Shown here: piece after piece, positions 50,418-60,488 of the stretch
Layout of the letters: each line of letters begins with the position of its first letter
Numbering within the stretch: position 1 is the first letter of the stretch
From: Oscillospiraceae bacterium
GTDB lineage: Bacteria; Bacillota; Clostridia; Oscillospirales; Oscillospiraceae
Direction: 5' to 3'
DNA: 64,000 nt
Assembly: GCA_015068245.1 (NCBI GenBank)
Contig: SVKU01000012.1
Coordinates: 1-64,000, forward strand
Notes under the pieces: generated by a model
The model's input: the letters and a program-made list of their open reading frames with translations, nothing else
The model's database searches: none
What the model was told of the DNA's origin: nothing
Translations under genes and position numbers: made by a program

Positions 50418-51122
50418 TTATTTTCCAGCCAGGAAATCTATTGCGTCGGAAACGGCGGAGATCTGTTCTTCGGTCAGAGGTTTACCTGCATTCTGATGGT
50501 CAAAACTGCGGCAGAAAGCGGTCACGGCATCGGTGACTCGGTCGAAATAAGAGTCCTGGAGCTTATGCAGGTCTGCAGAAAAACGGGCATAGAGAGCTTC
50601 GTTCAGTTCCTCTTTGCCTGCCTGCAGCAGCTTGCCGAAATGAGTAAGACAAAAATATTCCTGAAGACGGAGCTTTTCACGGAAAGCTTCGTCTTTTTTA
50701 TACATGTAAATGAGGTTGGAAACGTATTGTTTTTCGAACATCGCTGCCCTTGAGCACACATAGCAGCCGGATGCCGCAGCCTGAACACGCAGGCCGGAAT
50801 CGTCGCTGTCGTTCTTTTTGAATTTTGAAAGCTTGCCGGTTTTGATCTCCGACGGAACGACACGTTCCCTGACAGCAGGCAGCCGGCTTTCCAGCATGAG
50901 GGCAAGGCTGAGCCTGTTTTTCATGGCACTCATTTTGTCGTAATGAGAACGGCAAAAGCCCAATCGGTTGGTTTCGATGCGAACATCGGGCTCCATCATT
51001 GCAGCGCCCATGATATATTCCAGACTGCTCTTTTCAAGATCGGCAGCCAATGAGCACAGTGGACAGCCGCATTTTTTGTCAAAAGCTTCGTTTATGGGTA
51101 TTGTGTAAATTTTTTCCTCCAT
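50418..51122 (-). CDS. DUF6062 family protein with two Cys/His metal sites
   Basis: The start is ATG 51122 behind GGGAGG, giving 234 residues. The protein opens EEKIYTIPINEAFDKKCGCPLC, as in DUF6062 proteins. Two similar halves each contain CxxC followed by CxxH: CPLC/CRSHY (about 20-60) and CYVC/CLTHF (about 120-165). This repeat of CxxC...CxxH suggests two zinc-ribbon-like sites. The function is unknown. It converges on spo0A with only 3 bp between stops. Confidence 0.8.
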   Translation of the reverse strand: MEEKIYTIPINEAFDKKCGCPLCSLAADLEKSSLEYIMGAAMMEPDVRIETNRLGFCRSHYDKMSAMKNRLSLALMLESRLPAVRERVVPSEIKTGKLSKFKKNDSDDSGLRVQAAASGCYVCSRAAMFEKQYVSNLIYMYKKDEAFREKLRLQEYFCLTHFGKLLQAGKEELNEALYARFSADLHKLQDSYFDRVTDAVTAFCRSFDHQNAGKPLTEEQISAVSDAIDFLAGK

Positions 51123-51206
51123 ATTGAAAGGTGCCTCCCGAATTGCTATAATTGTTTTGTTATATTGTATCAGAAATCTAACTAGGAATAAAGAGGTACA
51201 AATTAA

Positions 51207-52085
51207 ATGGCTCAAGTCCATCAAATGACCGATATTGGTGCATTCGGCAATATGGGATCCCAATACACTCTTACATACCGATCCGATGATGACTTTGATC
51301 TGGATAAAATATTCAACTGCGGCCAGTGCTTCAGATGGTCAAAGGACAGCGACGGTTCATATATCGGAGCAGCAAACGGTCACGCTGCAAGAGTGTCAAA
51401 AAACGGAAATATAATAACAGTTTCGGGAACCGGTATGCCGGACGAGAATCACTGGCGTGAGTATTTTGACATGGACGTGGTTTATTCGGAAATAAGAAAG
51501 AGCGTATCGAACTGTGAATATATGCAGGAAGCTTCGGATTTTGGCGCAGGCATAAGGATACTGAAACAGGATAAGTGGGAAGCGCTGTGCTCTTTCATTT
51601 TTTCCCAGTGCAACAATATCACAAGAATAACCAATATAATCGAAAAGTTCTGCACCCTTTACGGGCGTCCCATAGCCTTTGAAAACGGTGTTGTCTACGA
51701 CTTTCCGAAACCGGAAACCGTGGCAGGCCTTACCTCTGAAGATCTGGCACCGCTTAAAAGCGGATACCGTGCGCCTTATGTTATAGCTGCCGCAAAAGAG
51801 ATAGCTGAGGGTAGGATGGATCTTGAAAAAGTATCACGGCTTCCCACCGATGAAGCATTGGCAGAACTGAAAAAGCTGCCCGGTGTAGGAAATAAAGTGG
51901 CAAACTGTGTCCTGCTGTTCGGACTGGGCAAGCGTGAAGCTTTTCCCATAGATGTCTGGATGAAACGGGCACTGCAGGAAAACTTTCCGCCCGACTTTGA
52001 CCCTGCGGTTTTTGGACAGCACGGCGGCATTGCTCAGCAATACATATTTTACTACGCAAGAAGCAAAGGAACCGAAAACAAATGA
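51207..52085 (+). CDS. ogg: 8-oxoguanine DNA glycosylase/AP lyase, OGG1 type
   Basis: The 292-residue enzyme removes 8-oxoguanine from DNA. The N-terminal OGG domain has FNCGQCFRW, and the helix-hairpin-helix is LKKLPGVGNKVANCVLLFGLGK with the catalytic Lys in VGNKVA and the Asp in PIDVWMKR. Eukaryote-like OGG1 proteins are common in clostridia. AGAGGT lies 10 bp before ATG 51207. It overlaps the next gene by 4 bp (ATGA). Confidence 0.93.
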   Translation: MAQVHQMTDIGAFGNMGSQYTLTYRSDDDFDLDKIFNCGQCFRWSKDSDGSYIGAANGHAARVSKNGNIITVSGTGMPDENHWREYFDMDVVYSEIRKSVSNCEYMQEASDFGAGIRILKQDKWEALCSFIFSQCNNITRITNIIEKFCTLYGRPIAFENGVVYDFPKPETVAGLTSEDLAPLKSGYRAPYVIAAAKEIAEGRMDLEKVSRLPTDEALAELKKLPGVGNKVANCVLLFGLGKREAFPIDVWMKRALQENFPPDFDPAVFGQHGGIAQQYIFYYARSKGTENK

Positions 52086-52789
52086 AAAAGTATTACGAAA
52101 CCAAGATCGATATAGGATCGAAAATCCTTTCTGCTCAGGAGATCATGCACGTTCTGGAGGATGCTGCCAACGGTGATACCGCCCGTTTGGGACTGAATTT
52201 TGAAGGGATGATCAGGAAATATCGTGCCTTTTGGATGCTGGCACGCTGCATAGTCAGACTGGACAAACCTGTTATCGGACCGGGTGAATTGATTTGCAGG
52301 ACATGCCACAGAGGATTCAACGGTGTTTTGGCTTACAGAGATTATGATCTGCTTCTTAACGGAGAAAAGTTGGGAGAGGTCGTGCAGGTGTGGATCATTT
52401 CCGATATAGCTACCCGCAAAATGCTCAGACCTGACAGCCTTCCGGGCTTTGACCTTCCGGACAGTGAAGACCCCAGAGATACCCAAATCGCAAAAATCAA
52501 AGCGCCCAAGGAACTGAAATATGCAGGCACTTATATCGTCTCTCCGGAGGATATAGACGGCAACGGACATATGAACAATACACGGTATCTTGGTGCCGCA
52601 CAGTCTGTGTTGGATGAAGATTTTAAGGCAGTCAGCTTCCAGGTGGGTTTTCTTAAAGAATCCATGCTGGGCGACCGTATAAGTCTTTACAGAGCGGATA
52701 CTGACGCCGGAATATATATTCGTGGCTGCCACGACAACGGAACAGCATGCTTTGATGTGCTTTTCTTTGACAAAAATGAGGACATATGA
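52082..52789 (+). CDS. Acyl-ACP thioesterase (FatB-like double hotdog)
   Basis: The 235 residues form two hotdog halves. The second half shows the thioesterase motif DIDGNGHMNNTRYL (about 157-170), with the Asn and His expected at the active site. The first half has a long helix EIMHVLEDAANGDTARLG. The family releases free fatty acids from acyl carrier protein. It is translationally coupled to the glycosylase gene, an odd metabolic pairing found in other clostridia mainly by gene packing. Confidence 0.88.
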   Translation: MKKYYETKIDIGSKILSAQEIMHVLEDAANGDTARLGLNFEGMIRKYRAFWMLARCIVRLDKPVIGPGELICRTCHRGFNGVLAYRDYDLLLNGEKLGEVVQVWIISDIATRKMLRPDSLPGFDLPDSEDPRDTQIAKIKAPKELKYAGTYIVSPEDIDGNGHMNNTRYLGAAQSVLDEDFKAVSFQVGFLKESMLGDRISLYRADTDAGIYIRGCHDNGTACFDVLFFDKNEDI

Positions 52790-52824
52790 ACAAAAAATCG
52801 GCGTCAGAAGCCATGTTTTTCTAT

Positions 52825-52854
52825 TTGACAATTTATGACTTCTTGTATTATCAT
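52825..52854 (+). promoter_or_regulatory. Promoter of guaB
   Basis: TTGACA (52825-52830) with TATCAT 18 bp later (52849-52854), or TATTAT at a shorter 15-bp spacing, in an AT-rich leader. Confidence 0.5.
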
Positions 52855-52890
52855 ATTTGTTAATATATTTATATTTTTATATTTTTATAA

Positions 52891-54381
<1,491 letters not shown>

Positions 54382-54387
54382 GATAAA

Positions 54388-56283
54388 ATGATCGACGTTT
54401 CAGTACACAGGCTTGTCAAAGCCTATGAAGTAAACAAAAATATCCTTGACGGGTTGACCTTCGAGGTCAACTCGGGCGAACGGGTGGGCATTCTCGGCAA
54501 AAACGGAGCAGGGAAGACCACCCTGTTTCGTCTGCTCACAGGTGAGCTGACTGAGGACGAAGGCGATATAGTCATAGCAGGCGGGAAAAAGCTGGGACTT
54601 ATATCCCAGATACCCCGATATCCTGCGGGATACACCGTGGAAATGGTGCTTAAGACTGCCTTTGATCGTTTGGACTCCATCAAAAAAGAAATGGAGTCGC
54701 TTGAAAAGGTCATGGAGATGTACACCGACCGTGACACGCTGGACAGATACAGCGACCTGTGCGTAAAATATGAGCTTTGGGGCGGATATGAGACCGACAT
54801 GGAACTGGGCAAGGTCTGCAACGGCCTTGGCATTCCGCCCGCCATGCGGCAGCAGCCCTTTGACCTGCTTTCCGGCGGCGAAAAGACCCGTGTCAACCTT
54901 GCAAGGCTGATCCTTGAAAAGACCGACATTCTGCTGCTTGACGAACCTACCAACCATCTGGATATCCACGCCGTTGAATGGCTGGAGGATTACCTCGAAA
55001 AGTTCAAGGGAACAGTCCTGACCATTTCCCATGACCGTTATTTCCTTGACCGTGTTGTAAACCGCATTATAGAGATAGTCCATGGCAAGGCGGAGATATA
55101 TAACGGCAATTACAGCTCTTATGTGGTTCAGAAACGCCAGCGTCTTGAGGACCAGCAGCGTCAGTACGAAAAGGAACAGGCAGAGATAAAGCGTCTGACC
55201 GAAGCCTCCACACGGCTTAAACAGTGGGGCACAGGTAATGAGATGCTGATGAAAAAAGCTTTTGCCATCGATAAGCGTATTGAGCGAACAAGAAAGACCG
55301 AACGTCCCGACAAGGAAAAGAAGATGAAGGCACGCTTTGGCGAGCGTGACTTCACGGGCGACGAGGTAATGGTCATCAAAGAACTGGCAAAAAGCTTTGA
55401 AGACAGGCTGCTGTTTTCCGGGCTGAACCTTTTGGTCGAAGGTGATGACCGTATCGCCCTGGTGGGAGATAACGGCACAGGAAAATCAACTCTTGCAAAA
55501 ATCATTATGGAAGAGGAAGTGCCCGACAGCGGCGTTGTCAAGTTTGGCCCTCAGGTGCGAATAGGTTATCTTCCGCAGATAGTTAAGTTTGAAAACCCGC
55601 ATCGTAATCTGGTGGATACCATGGTTTACGAGTGCGACCTGACAACTCAGGCCGCCCGTGACAGGCTTGGCTCTTTCAAGTTCCAGGGTGAAGACGTTTT
55701 CAAACTGGTGTCGCAGCTGTCCGGCGGCGAACAGAGCCGACTCAGGCTTTGTATGCTGATGAATCAGAAGATAAATTTCCTTATCCTCGACGAACCCACC
55801 AACCATCTGGATATCGCCTCCCGTGAATGGATAGAAGAGGCGCTTGAGGATTTTGAAGGTGCGCTGCTGCTTATCTCCCATGACCGCTATTTTGTAAAGC
55901 GATTTGCAAATCGCATGTGGGAACTGGAAAACAAACAGATAACAGACTATATCGGCGGTTACGAAAAATATAAGGAATATAAGGAGCGCATGGCTCAGAT
56001 AGCAGCTGCAGCTGCCGCCTCCGAACCAAAGGAAAAAAAGAAAAAAGAAGAGCATAAGCCTGCAAAGATCAATACCCGTCAGCTGGAAAAGGATCTTGCA
56101 AGAACCGAGCGTGAGATCGAAAAGAACGAGCAGGCATTGGCAGAGCTTGATGCTCAGATAGAGGAAGCAGCCAGCGACTACGTTAAGCTGACGGAGCTTT
56201 ATGCAAAGCAGCAGGAGCTTCAGGAAGAAGCTGAAAAACTGATGGAACGCTGGACAGAAATAATGGAGCAGCTTGAAAGCTGA
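54388..56283 (+). CDS. ABC-F family ATPase
   Basis: The 631 residues have two ATPase domains: Walker A GKNGAGKTT (about 36-44) and GDNGTGKST (about 352-360), signatures LSGGEKTR and LSGGEQSR, and LLDEPTNHLDI in both. The two domains are joined by the basic interdomain linker that enters the ribosome, and a C-terminal coiled coil (about 555-630) is present. No membrane part exists. It most resembles translation factors of the EttA/Uup/YdiF kind; some members protect against antibiotics, but nothing here demonstrates that. No clear ribosome site precedes ATG 54388, so it probably depends on coupling to guaB. Confidence 0.92.
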   Translation: MIDVSVHRLVKAYEVNKNILDGLTFEVNSGERVGILGKNGAGKTTLFRLLTGELTEDEGDIVIAGGKKLGLISQIPRYPAGYTVEMVLKTAFDRLDSIKKEMESLEKVMEMYTDRDTLDRYSDLCVKYELWGGYETDMELGKVCNGLGIPPAMRQQPFDLLSGGEKTRVNLARLILEKTDILLLDEPTNHLDIHAVEWLEDYLEKFKGTVLTISHDRYFLDRVVNRIIEIVHGKAEIYNGNYSSYVVQKRQRLEDQQRQYEKEQAEIKRLTEASTRLKQWGTGNEMLMKKAFAIDKRIERTRKTERPDKEKKMKARFGERDFTGDEVMVIKELAKSFEDRLLFSGLNLLVEGDDRIALVGDNGTGKSTLAKIIMEEEVPDSGVVKFGPQVRIGYLPQIVKFENPHRNLVDTMVYECDLTTQAARDRLGSFKFQGEDVFKLVSQLSGGEQSRLRLCMLMNQKINFLILDEPTNHLDIASREWIEEALEDFEGALLLISHDRYFVKRFANRMWELENKQITDYIGGYEKYKEYKERMAQIAAAAAASEPKEKKKKEEHKPAKINTRQLEKDLARTEREIEKNEQALAELDAQIEEAASDYVKLTELYAKQQELQEEAEKLMERWTEIMEQLES

Positions 56284-56291
56284 TACACAAT

Positions 56292-56327
56292 AAACAGGGG
56301 CGATTCGTTTGAATCGCCCCTGTTTTT
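56292..56327 (+). terminator. Terminator of guaB/ABC-F operon
   Basis: AAACAGGGGCGATTC and GAATCGCCCCTGTTTTT around GTTT, 9 bp after the stop codon. Confidence 0.9.
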
Positions 56328-56384
56328 CGGTGTGTCATACGGTAGGGCGGGGGCTTGCTCCCGCCATTTCTCTTTGAACTCAAT

Positions 56385-56711
56385 CTATCCGTTGCAGCCG
56401 CACAGGCAATCCCGTATTGCACGAAGCTCGTTGAGAAGCTCATACAGCAGTCTGTTGGTTATGGCCTGCGAACAGTCGCAGCTGTTGTTGTCGTAGTCCT
56501 CGCAGCCGCAGCTGCAGTCGTTGGAGCTGCTTCCGCCAACGCTTTCACAGCCGCAGCTGTCACAACCGCAGGAATTGTTTCCGTTACTGCAGCTGCAGTT
56601 GTTGCCGCAGTTTGAGGTGTTGCCGCAGCTGCGGCATCTTCCGGAATTGCAGCCGTTGTTGTCGCTGAGAATACGATTTATGAACTGAGCAGTGTTAGAA
56701 TAACACATCAT
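56385..56711 (-). CDS. Cysteine-rich small protein
   Basis: The 108 residues start at ATG 56711 behind GGAGG. Nineteen Cys are present, most in a central Gly/Ser/Asn/Cys stretch (residues 21-80) with CxC and CxxC pairs; the C-terminus ends DCLCGCNG after a charged helix (ITNRLLYELLNELRAIRD). No signal peptide is seen. A function cannot be assigned; a spore-coat, metal-binding or peptide-precursor role are alternatives. A 10-bp-arm inverted repeat (56733-56757) lies just upstream. The strong ribosome site and biased composition make it likely to be real. Confidence 0.7.
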   Translation of the reverse strand: MMCYSNTAQFINRILSDNNGCNSGRCRSCGNTSNCGNNCSCSNGNNSCGCDSCGCESVGGSSSNDCSCGCEDYDNNSCDCSQAITNRLLYELLNELRAIRDCLCGCNG

Positions 56712-56732
56712 GGTTATACCTCCGAATAAGAT

Positions 56733-56757
56733 TAATACACGAGAACATCGTGTATTA
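56733..56757. promoter_or_regulatory. Perfect inverted repeat upstream of the Cys-rich gene
   Basis: TAATACACGA and TCGTGTATTA arms are exact, separated by GAACA. It contains ACACG/CGTGT half-sites like those in the HAD-gene operators but with a different spacer. It lies in the leader or promoter of the minus-strand gene. Confidence 0.5.
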
Positions 56758-56877
56758 CAATATATTCGGAAGTACGAAAGCTGTTACTTCTTGCAAAATG
56801 TTGTCGTGTGATGTACAATAATCAGAAGTACGCCTGTCAGTAGTTTGACATATCCAATATTATCGGAGTTGTAGACT

Positions 56878-57522
56878 GTGAAAATATTAGTTGTTTCAGA
56901 TGAAGAAAGTAAATATATCTGGGACCATTTCGACCCTGAGCGGTTTAAGGATATTGAGCTTATAATCTCCTGCGGAGACCTTAACGCCAAATATCTGTCG
57001 TTTCTTGTAACGATGATACCCGCTCCGCTTTACTACGTTCATGGCAACCACGACAAGGGATACGAAAAGAATCCTCCTCTCGGCTGTGTGTGCATAGACG
57101 ACAGATTGGTAGAGTTCAAGGGATTGCGAATCCTTGGATTTGGTGGTTGTCTCAGCCCCAGAAAGGCTCTCCATGAGTACAGCGAAAAACAGATGTGGCA
57201 GAAGGTGAACCGCATGAGGCTGCCGCTTCGTTTCAGCAAAGGATTCGATATCCTTGTGACCCATGCTCCGGCTGTTGGACTTGGCGACGGCACAGACCAG
57301 TTTCACAAAGGGTTCGACTCTTATCGCTGGCTGTTGGATACATATAAACCCAAGGCTCATTTTTACGGCCATCTTCATGTGCGTGGATCCATGTACGACA
57401 AAAAGGCATTTTATCATTACAACGACACAACTATGGTCAACGCCTGTGGATACAAAATCATCGAGGTAGACGAAAAAGGCATCCGTGTCTGGAAACCGGA
57501 TGCAGAGAAGGAATCGTTATGA
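56878..57522 (+). CDS. Metallophosphoesterase family protein
   Basis: The 214 residues start at GTG 56878 with CGGAG 9 bp upstream. Calcineurin-like motifs GDLNAKY, GNHDKG, VTHAP and GHLHV are present. The first metal motif, usually DxH, reads VSDEES, so Glu replaces the His ligand. This variation is shared by a clostridial subgroup as I recall it. The substrate is unknown. The stop overlaps the next start by 4 bp (ATGA), so the two proteins probably work together. Confidence 0.88.
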   Translation: MKILVVSDEESKYIWDHFDPERFKDIELIISCGDLNAKYLSFLVTMIPAPLYYVHGNHDKGYEKNPPLGCVCIDDRLVEFKGLRILGFGGCLSPRKALHEYSEKQMWQKVNRMRLPLRFSKGFDILVTHAPAVGLGDGTDQFHKGFDSYRWLLDTYKPKAHFYGHLHVRGSMYDKKAFYHYNDTTMVNACGYKIIEVDEKGIRVWKPDAEKESL

Positions 57523-58418
57523 CACAGTCAGAAGTGTTGAATACAGCTCTGCAGTACTTGCTGGATAAAGGGGCAGAAGAAGCGTATTCTTATCTTAAAA
57601 GCAATTTTGGACGCTGTGACGAACCGTACAGCTCTCAGATTTACAGCCTCAGATGCTGCCTTGCCGTGCAGAGCGGAAATGCTGACGAAGCTCTTTGCAT
57701 AATGAATGAAGCGGTTATCGAGAAGGAACTGTGGTTCAGACCGGAGTTTTTCGACGATGAGGTGCTTGCACCTGTTTGGAAATCTGAGATCTATAAGCAA
57801 TGCCGCCACAAATCCGACCGCCTTTATACCGAAGCAAGGCAGAAGGCAAAAACATTTTGCACCTGGGATAGGGTTAGGGCAAACCGAATAATGGTTGCTC
57901 TTCACGGCAACGGTCAAAGCGTGTCAGATTCAAAAGCAGTTTGGCAGTTTGCCGAAGAACTGGGCTGGCAGACAGAATATATCCAGAGCAAAGAGCCGGA
58001 CAGCGTCGGCAAATTCCGCTGGGAGGACAACAGTTCCGCACCATACCAGATCGAAGCCATATGCGGTAATATCGGCTGGCACGACTATGATGAGCGTGCT
58101 CTTGCCGGATATGGCAGCGGCTGCAACGTGATTTTGCGAACGCTCAATGGCGGAATGCTGGAATGCGAGAAGATAATCCTTGTATCGCCCTATATACCCA
58201 TGCTGGATACCCAGGCAGACAGCCTGTACAGATCCCTTGTTTCGTCCGGCTCGGAACTGATGGTTATATGCTGCAAGGGTGACAGTGTCAGCGGCAGCTA
58301 TGCATCACGGCTTGTCAAGGGAGCCATGGAAAAGGGGATACCCGTAAAATTCATTGAAGCCGAAGGCAGCGGAGTACCGAAAAACCTTGCCCAGCAGGTG
58401 AAACCGTATATTGAATAA
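57519..58418 (+). CDS. Helical-repeat plus alpha/beta-hydrolase-like protein
   Basis: The 299 residues have two parts. Residues 1-115 are helical with TPR-like spacing (ALQYLLDKGAEEAYSYLKSN, LAVQSGNADEALCIMNEA). Residues 120-299 resemble the alpha/beta hydrolase fold: ALHGNGQS near 128 (oxyanion loop), a nucleophile-type elbow AGYGSGCN near 203, a possible acid in CKGDS near 250. The region where the catalytic His is expected reads AEGSGVP, with no His after about residue 185, so hydrolase activity is doubtful. It is coupled to the metallophosphoesterase. Confidence 0.7.
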   Translation: MTQSEVLNTALQYLLDKGAEEAYSYLKSNFGRCDEPYSSQIYSLRCCLAVQSGNADEALCIMNEAVIEKELWFRPEFFDDEVLAPVWKSEIYKQCRHKSDRLYTEARQKAKTFCTWDRVRANRIMVALHGNGQSVSDSKAVWQFAEELGWQTEYIQSKEPDSVGKFRWEDNSSAPYQIEAICGNIGWHDYDERALAGYGSGCNVILRTLNGGMLECEKIILVSPYIPMLDTQADSLYRSLVSSGSELMVICCKGDSVSGSYASRLVKGAMEKGIPVKFIEAEGSGVPKNLAQQVKPYIE

Positions 58419-58421
58419 AAA

Positions 58422-58459
58422 ATGAAGCAAAGCACCGGTGCGCTTTGCTTCATTTTTTA
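58422..58459 (+). terminator. Terminator
   Basis: ATGAAGCAAAGC and GCTTTGCTTCAT form the stem, with TTTTTT at the end, 4 bp after the hydrolase-like gene. Confidence 0.9.
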
Positions 58460-58465
58460 TTATGC

Positions 58466-58508
58466 TGTCATCCTGAGGGCACAAGGTGCCCGTGAGGATC
58501 CCCATCTT
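58466..58508 (+). repeat. TGTCAT palindromic element, ATCCT/AGGAT arms
   Basis: TGTCATCCTGAG opens, the inner stem is GGGCAC/GTGCCC, and GTGAGGATCCCCATCTT closes. The inner stem is nearly the same as in the copy at 61291-61327. Confidence 0.8.
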
Positions 58509-58520
58509 ATGGTGGGGGGT

Positions 58521-60431
58521 TCATATCTCAAAGCTGAACTCGACACCTTTAGTTGTATTCACGGCTTTCACCGTTCCGCCGTGCAGCTCAATTATCGACT
58601 TGGCAATGGCCAGTCCCAGTCCTGTTCCGTTTTCACGCTGACGTGCTTCGTCCACCCGATAAAAGGTTTCCCAAATCTTTTCCAGCTTTTCCGGGTCGAT
58701 AGGCTCGCTTTGATTTTCTACCGCCAGAACAACGGAAGCGTATCTTTGACGCAGACGGACGTTTACAAAACCTCCGTGAGGAGTGTACTTAACAGCATTG
58801 GTGGCAAAATTGGTAATGACCTGTTCAATGCGCTTTTTGTCGGCATTGACGGTGCAGTCTCCAAAAACGTCGAAGCCGATCTCCAGTTCCTTTGCCTGCA
58901 CTGCCTTTTCCAATCGCTCAAACACGCCTTGAGCAAGCTCAGACAGAGAAAAATCCTCACGATTCAGCTTTGTTTTGCCGGCTTCCAGACGGGACAGGTC
59001 AAGCATTTCCACCACCATATCGTCCATGCGTTCTGTTTCGTCCAGAATCACAGACAGATAATGCTCCCGCTTATCTTCGGCAATGCGCTCATTAATGCCT
59101 TCTGCATAACTGTGTATGATAGCCAGCGGCGTTTTAAGCTCGTGGGCAATGGCGGAGGTCATTTCCCGCCTGCTGCGTTCAGCCTCTGCCGCATAGTCCA
59201 CAGCCTTGTTCAGACGTGTCACCTCGTCCTGCAACTGCCGCCGCTCAATGCGATGATCGTCCAGTGTTTTTGTGATGGATCTCAGCTCCGGGCAGGTGTT
59301 GCCGTATTTTTCGGTGGAGTTTTTTAGCTCTGCTTCCAAAGCCACATTTGCAAGGGGCTTGCCCAGCCGTTCATACAGCACATAAAACAGTATCAGCCAT
59401 GCTGTTATTGCAAATATGGCACTGAAAATGTAGTAATACAAAAGCTGGCTTGACGCTGCCTTTATAGGGCTGTAAGCCATCATATAAACATACAGCAGGG
59501 AGGTGTCGGCATCGTAAGGCTCAAAGCTGTCAAGCATTTCAGCAGTGACGCACTGATAGTCGGGGAAGAACTGAGTTGTGACAAAATAGCTTTTGAAGAT
59601 GTTGCGGGAGCTGAAACCTATGTCTATGTTGTTTATATACTGCATTTCAATGAAACGATCCATCTCTTCCCGCAGCTCGTCAGCCTTTTCCAAGCTTTTT
59701 TTCATAGTTTTGGTGCAATGCTTTATCTGACGGTCGGTATCTGCGTTTATCAGTTCTCCATTGGCTCTGGCACTTACCCAGTAGTTTTCGGCAGTGATTT
59801 CGACCAATTCACCTTTGGGCAGTTCTGCGTTATCAAAGGAAATACCGTCAAAGGGACGGAATTCGGTATCGTTGTCAAAAAGTGAATAATTGTTTCTTCC
59901 CTCAATTGAGGCAGGGTACAGAAAACCGTTATCCATCACCCCGGTCACTCTCAGTTCGGTACGGCGGTCAAAGTGTTGATTTACCTGCATACGGATTGCC
60001 TGTTCTTTTTCAAGAGGAATCAAAGCCGATTGAGATTCCCTGTTTTCATCTATCCAGTAGATTTGAAGAAAATTCTCTGTTCTGTTCAGCACCTCATTCA
60101 GCACGAAGCCATCATATGTGTTCTCAACTCTTAAAACAGCTCCGTCACCCGCAATGATGCAGTCGTAAGGCAGATACCACGACAGCTGCGCCAGCTCCTG
60201 AAGTTGGTAATCGGAAACAGCTTCGGGGTCGTTGTTTCTTATTATCCATTCGCCGGTTCTGATGACTTGCCCGTTGGCGTAAGTGTGCAGGTCATTTGCT
60301 TCGTTTTGCAATATATCGCAGTACATCCTTGCTTGCATGAAGGTCACGGTCACAGCGGCAGCTAAGTAGAAAAAGACCACAGCCGCAGCCGTAACGATAG
60401 CCAGATATTTCGTTGTTTTAAGCTTTTTCAT
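58521..60431 (-). CDS. Sensor histidine kinase with large extracellular domain
   Basis: The 636 residues start at ATG 60431 behind AGGAGG. Membrane helices lie at about 9-32 and 335-357, enclosing about 300 outside residues of no recognised fold. HAMP is not clear. HisKA shows AIAHELKTPLAIIHSYAEG; the ATPase has ITNFATNAVKYTP and GTGLGLAIAKSI. It is VanS-like in the catalytic part. It is transcribed after its response regulator (57 bp gap). Confidence 0.92.
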   Translation of the reverse strand: MKKLKTTKYLAIVTAAAVVFFYLAAAVTVTFMQARMYCDILQNEANDLHTYANGQVIRTGEWIIRNNDPEAVSDYQLQELAQLSWYLPYDCIIAGDGAVLRVENTYDGFVLNEVLNRTENFLQIYWIDENRESQSALIPLEKEQAIRMQVNQHFDRRTELRVTGVMDNGFLYPASIEGRNNYSLFDNDTEFRPFDGISFDNAELPKGELVEITAENYWVSARANGELINADTDRQIKHCTKTMKKSLEKADELREEMDRFIEMQYINNIDIGFSSRNIFKSYFVTTQFFPDYQCVTAEMLDSFEPYDADTSLLYVYMMAYSPIKAASSQLLYYYIFSAIFAITAWLILFYVLYERLGKPLANVALEAELKNSTEKYGNTCPELRSITKTLDDHRIERRQLQDEVTRLNKAVDYAAEAERSRREMTSAIAHELKTPLAIIHSYAEGINERIAEDKREHYLSVILDETERMDDMVVEMLDLSRLEAGKTKLNREDFSLSELAQGVFERLEKAVQAKELEIGFDVFGDCTVNADKKRIEQVITNFATNAVKYTPHGGFVNVRLRQRYASVVLAVENQSEPIDPEKLEKIWETFYRVDEARQRENGTGLGLAIAKSIIELHGGTVKAVNTTKGVEFSFEI

Positions 60432-60488
60432 TCCGCACCTCCTGAGAATCGTTTGTGGGGGGCGGCGTCCTCGACGCCCCTATGCTCC

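Noticed and set aside
54388-56283. Antibiotic-resistance ABC-F
   Set aside because: The sequence fits housekeeping-type ABC-F proteins as well, and linkage to guaB gives no support for resistance.
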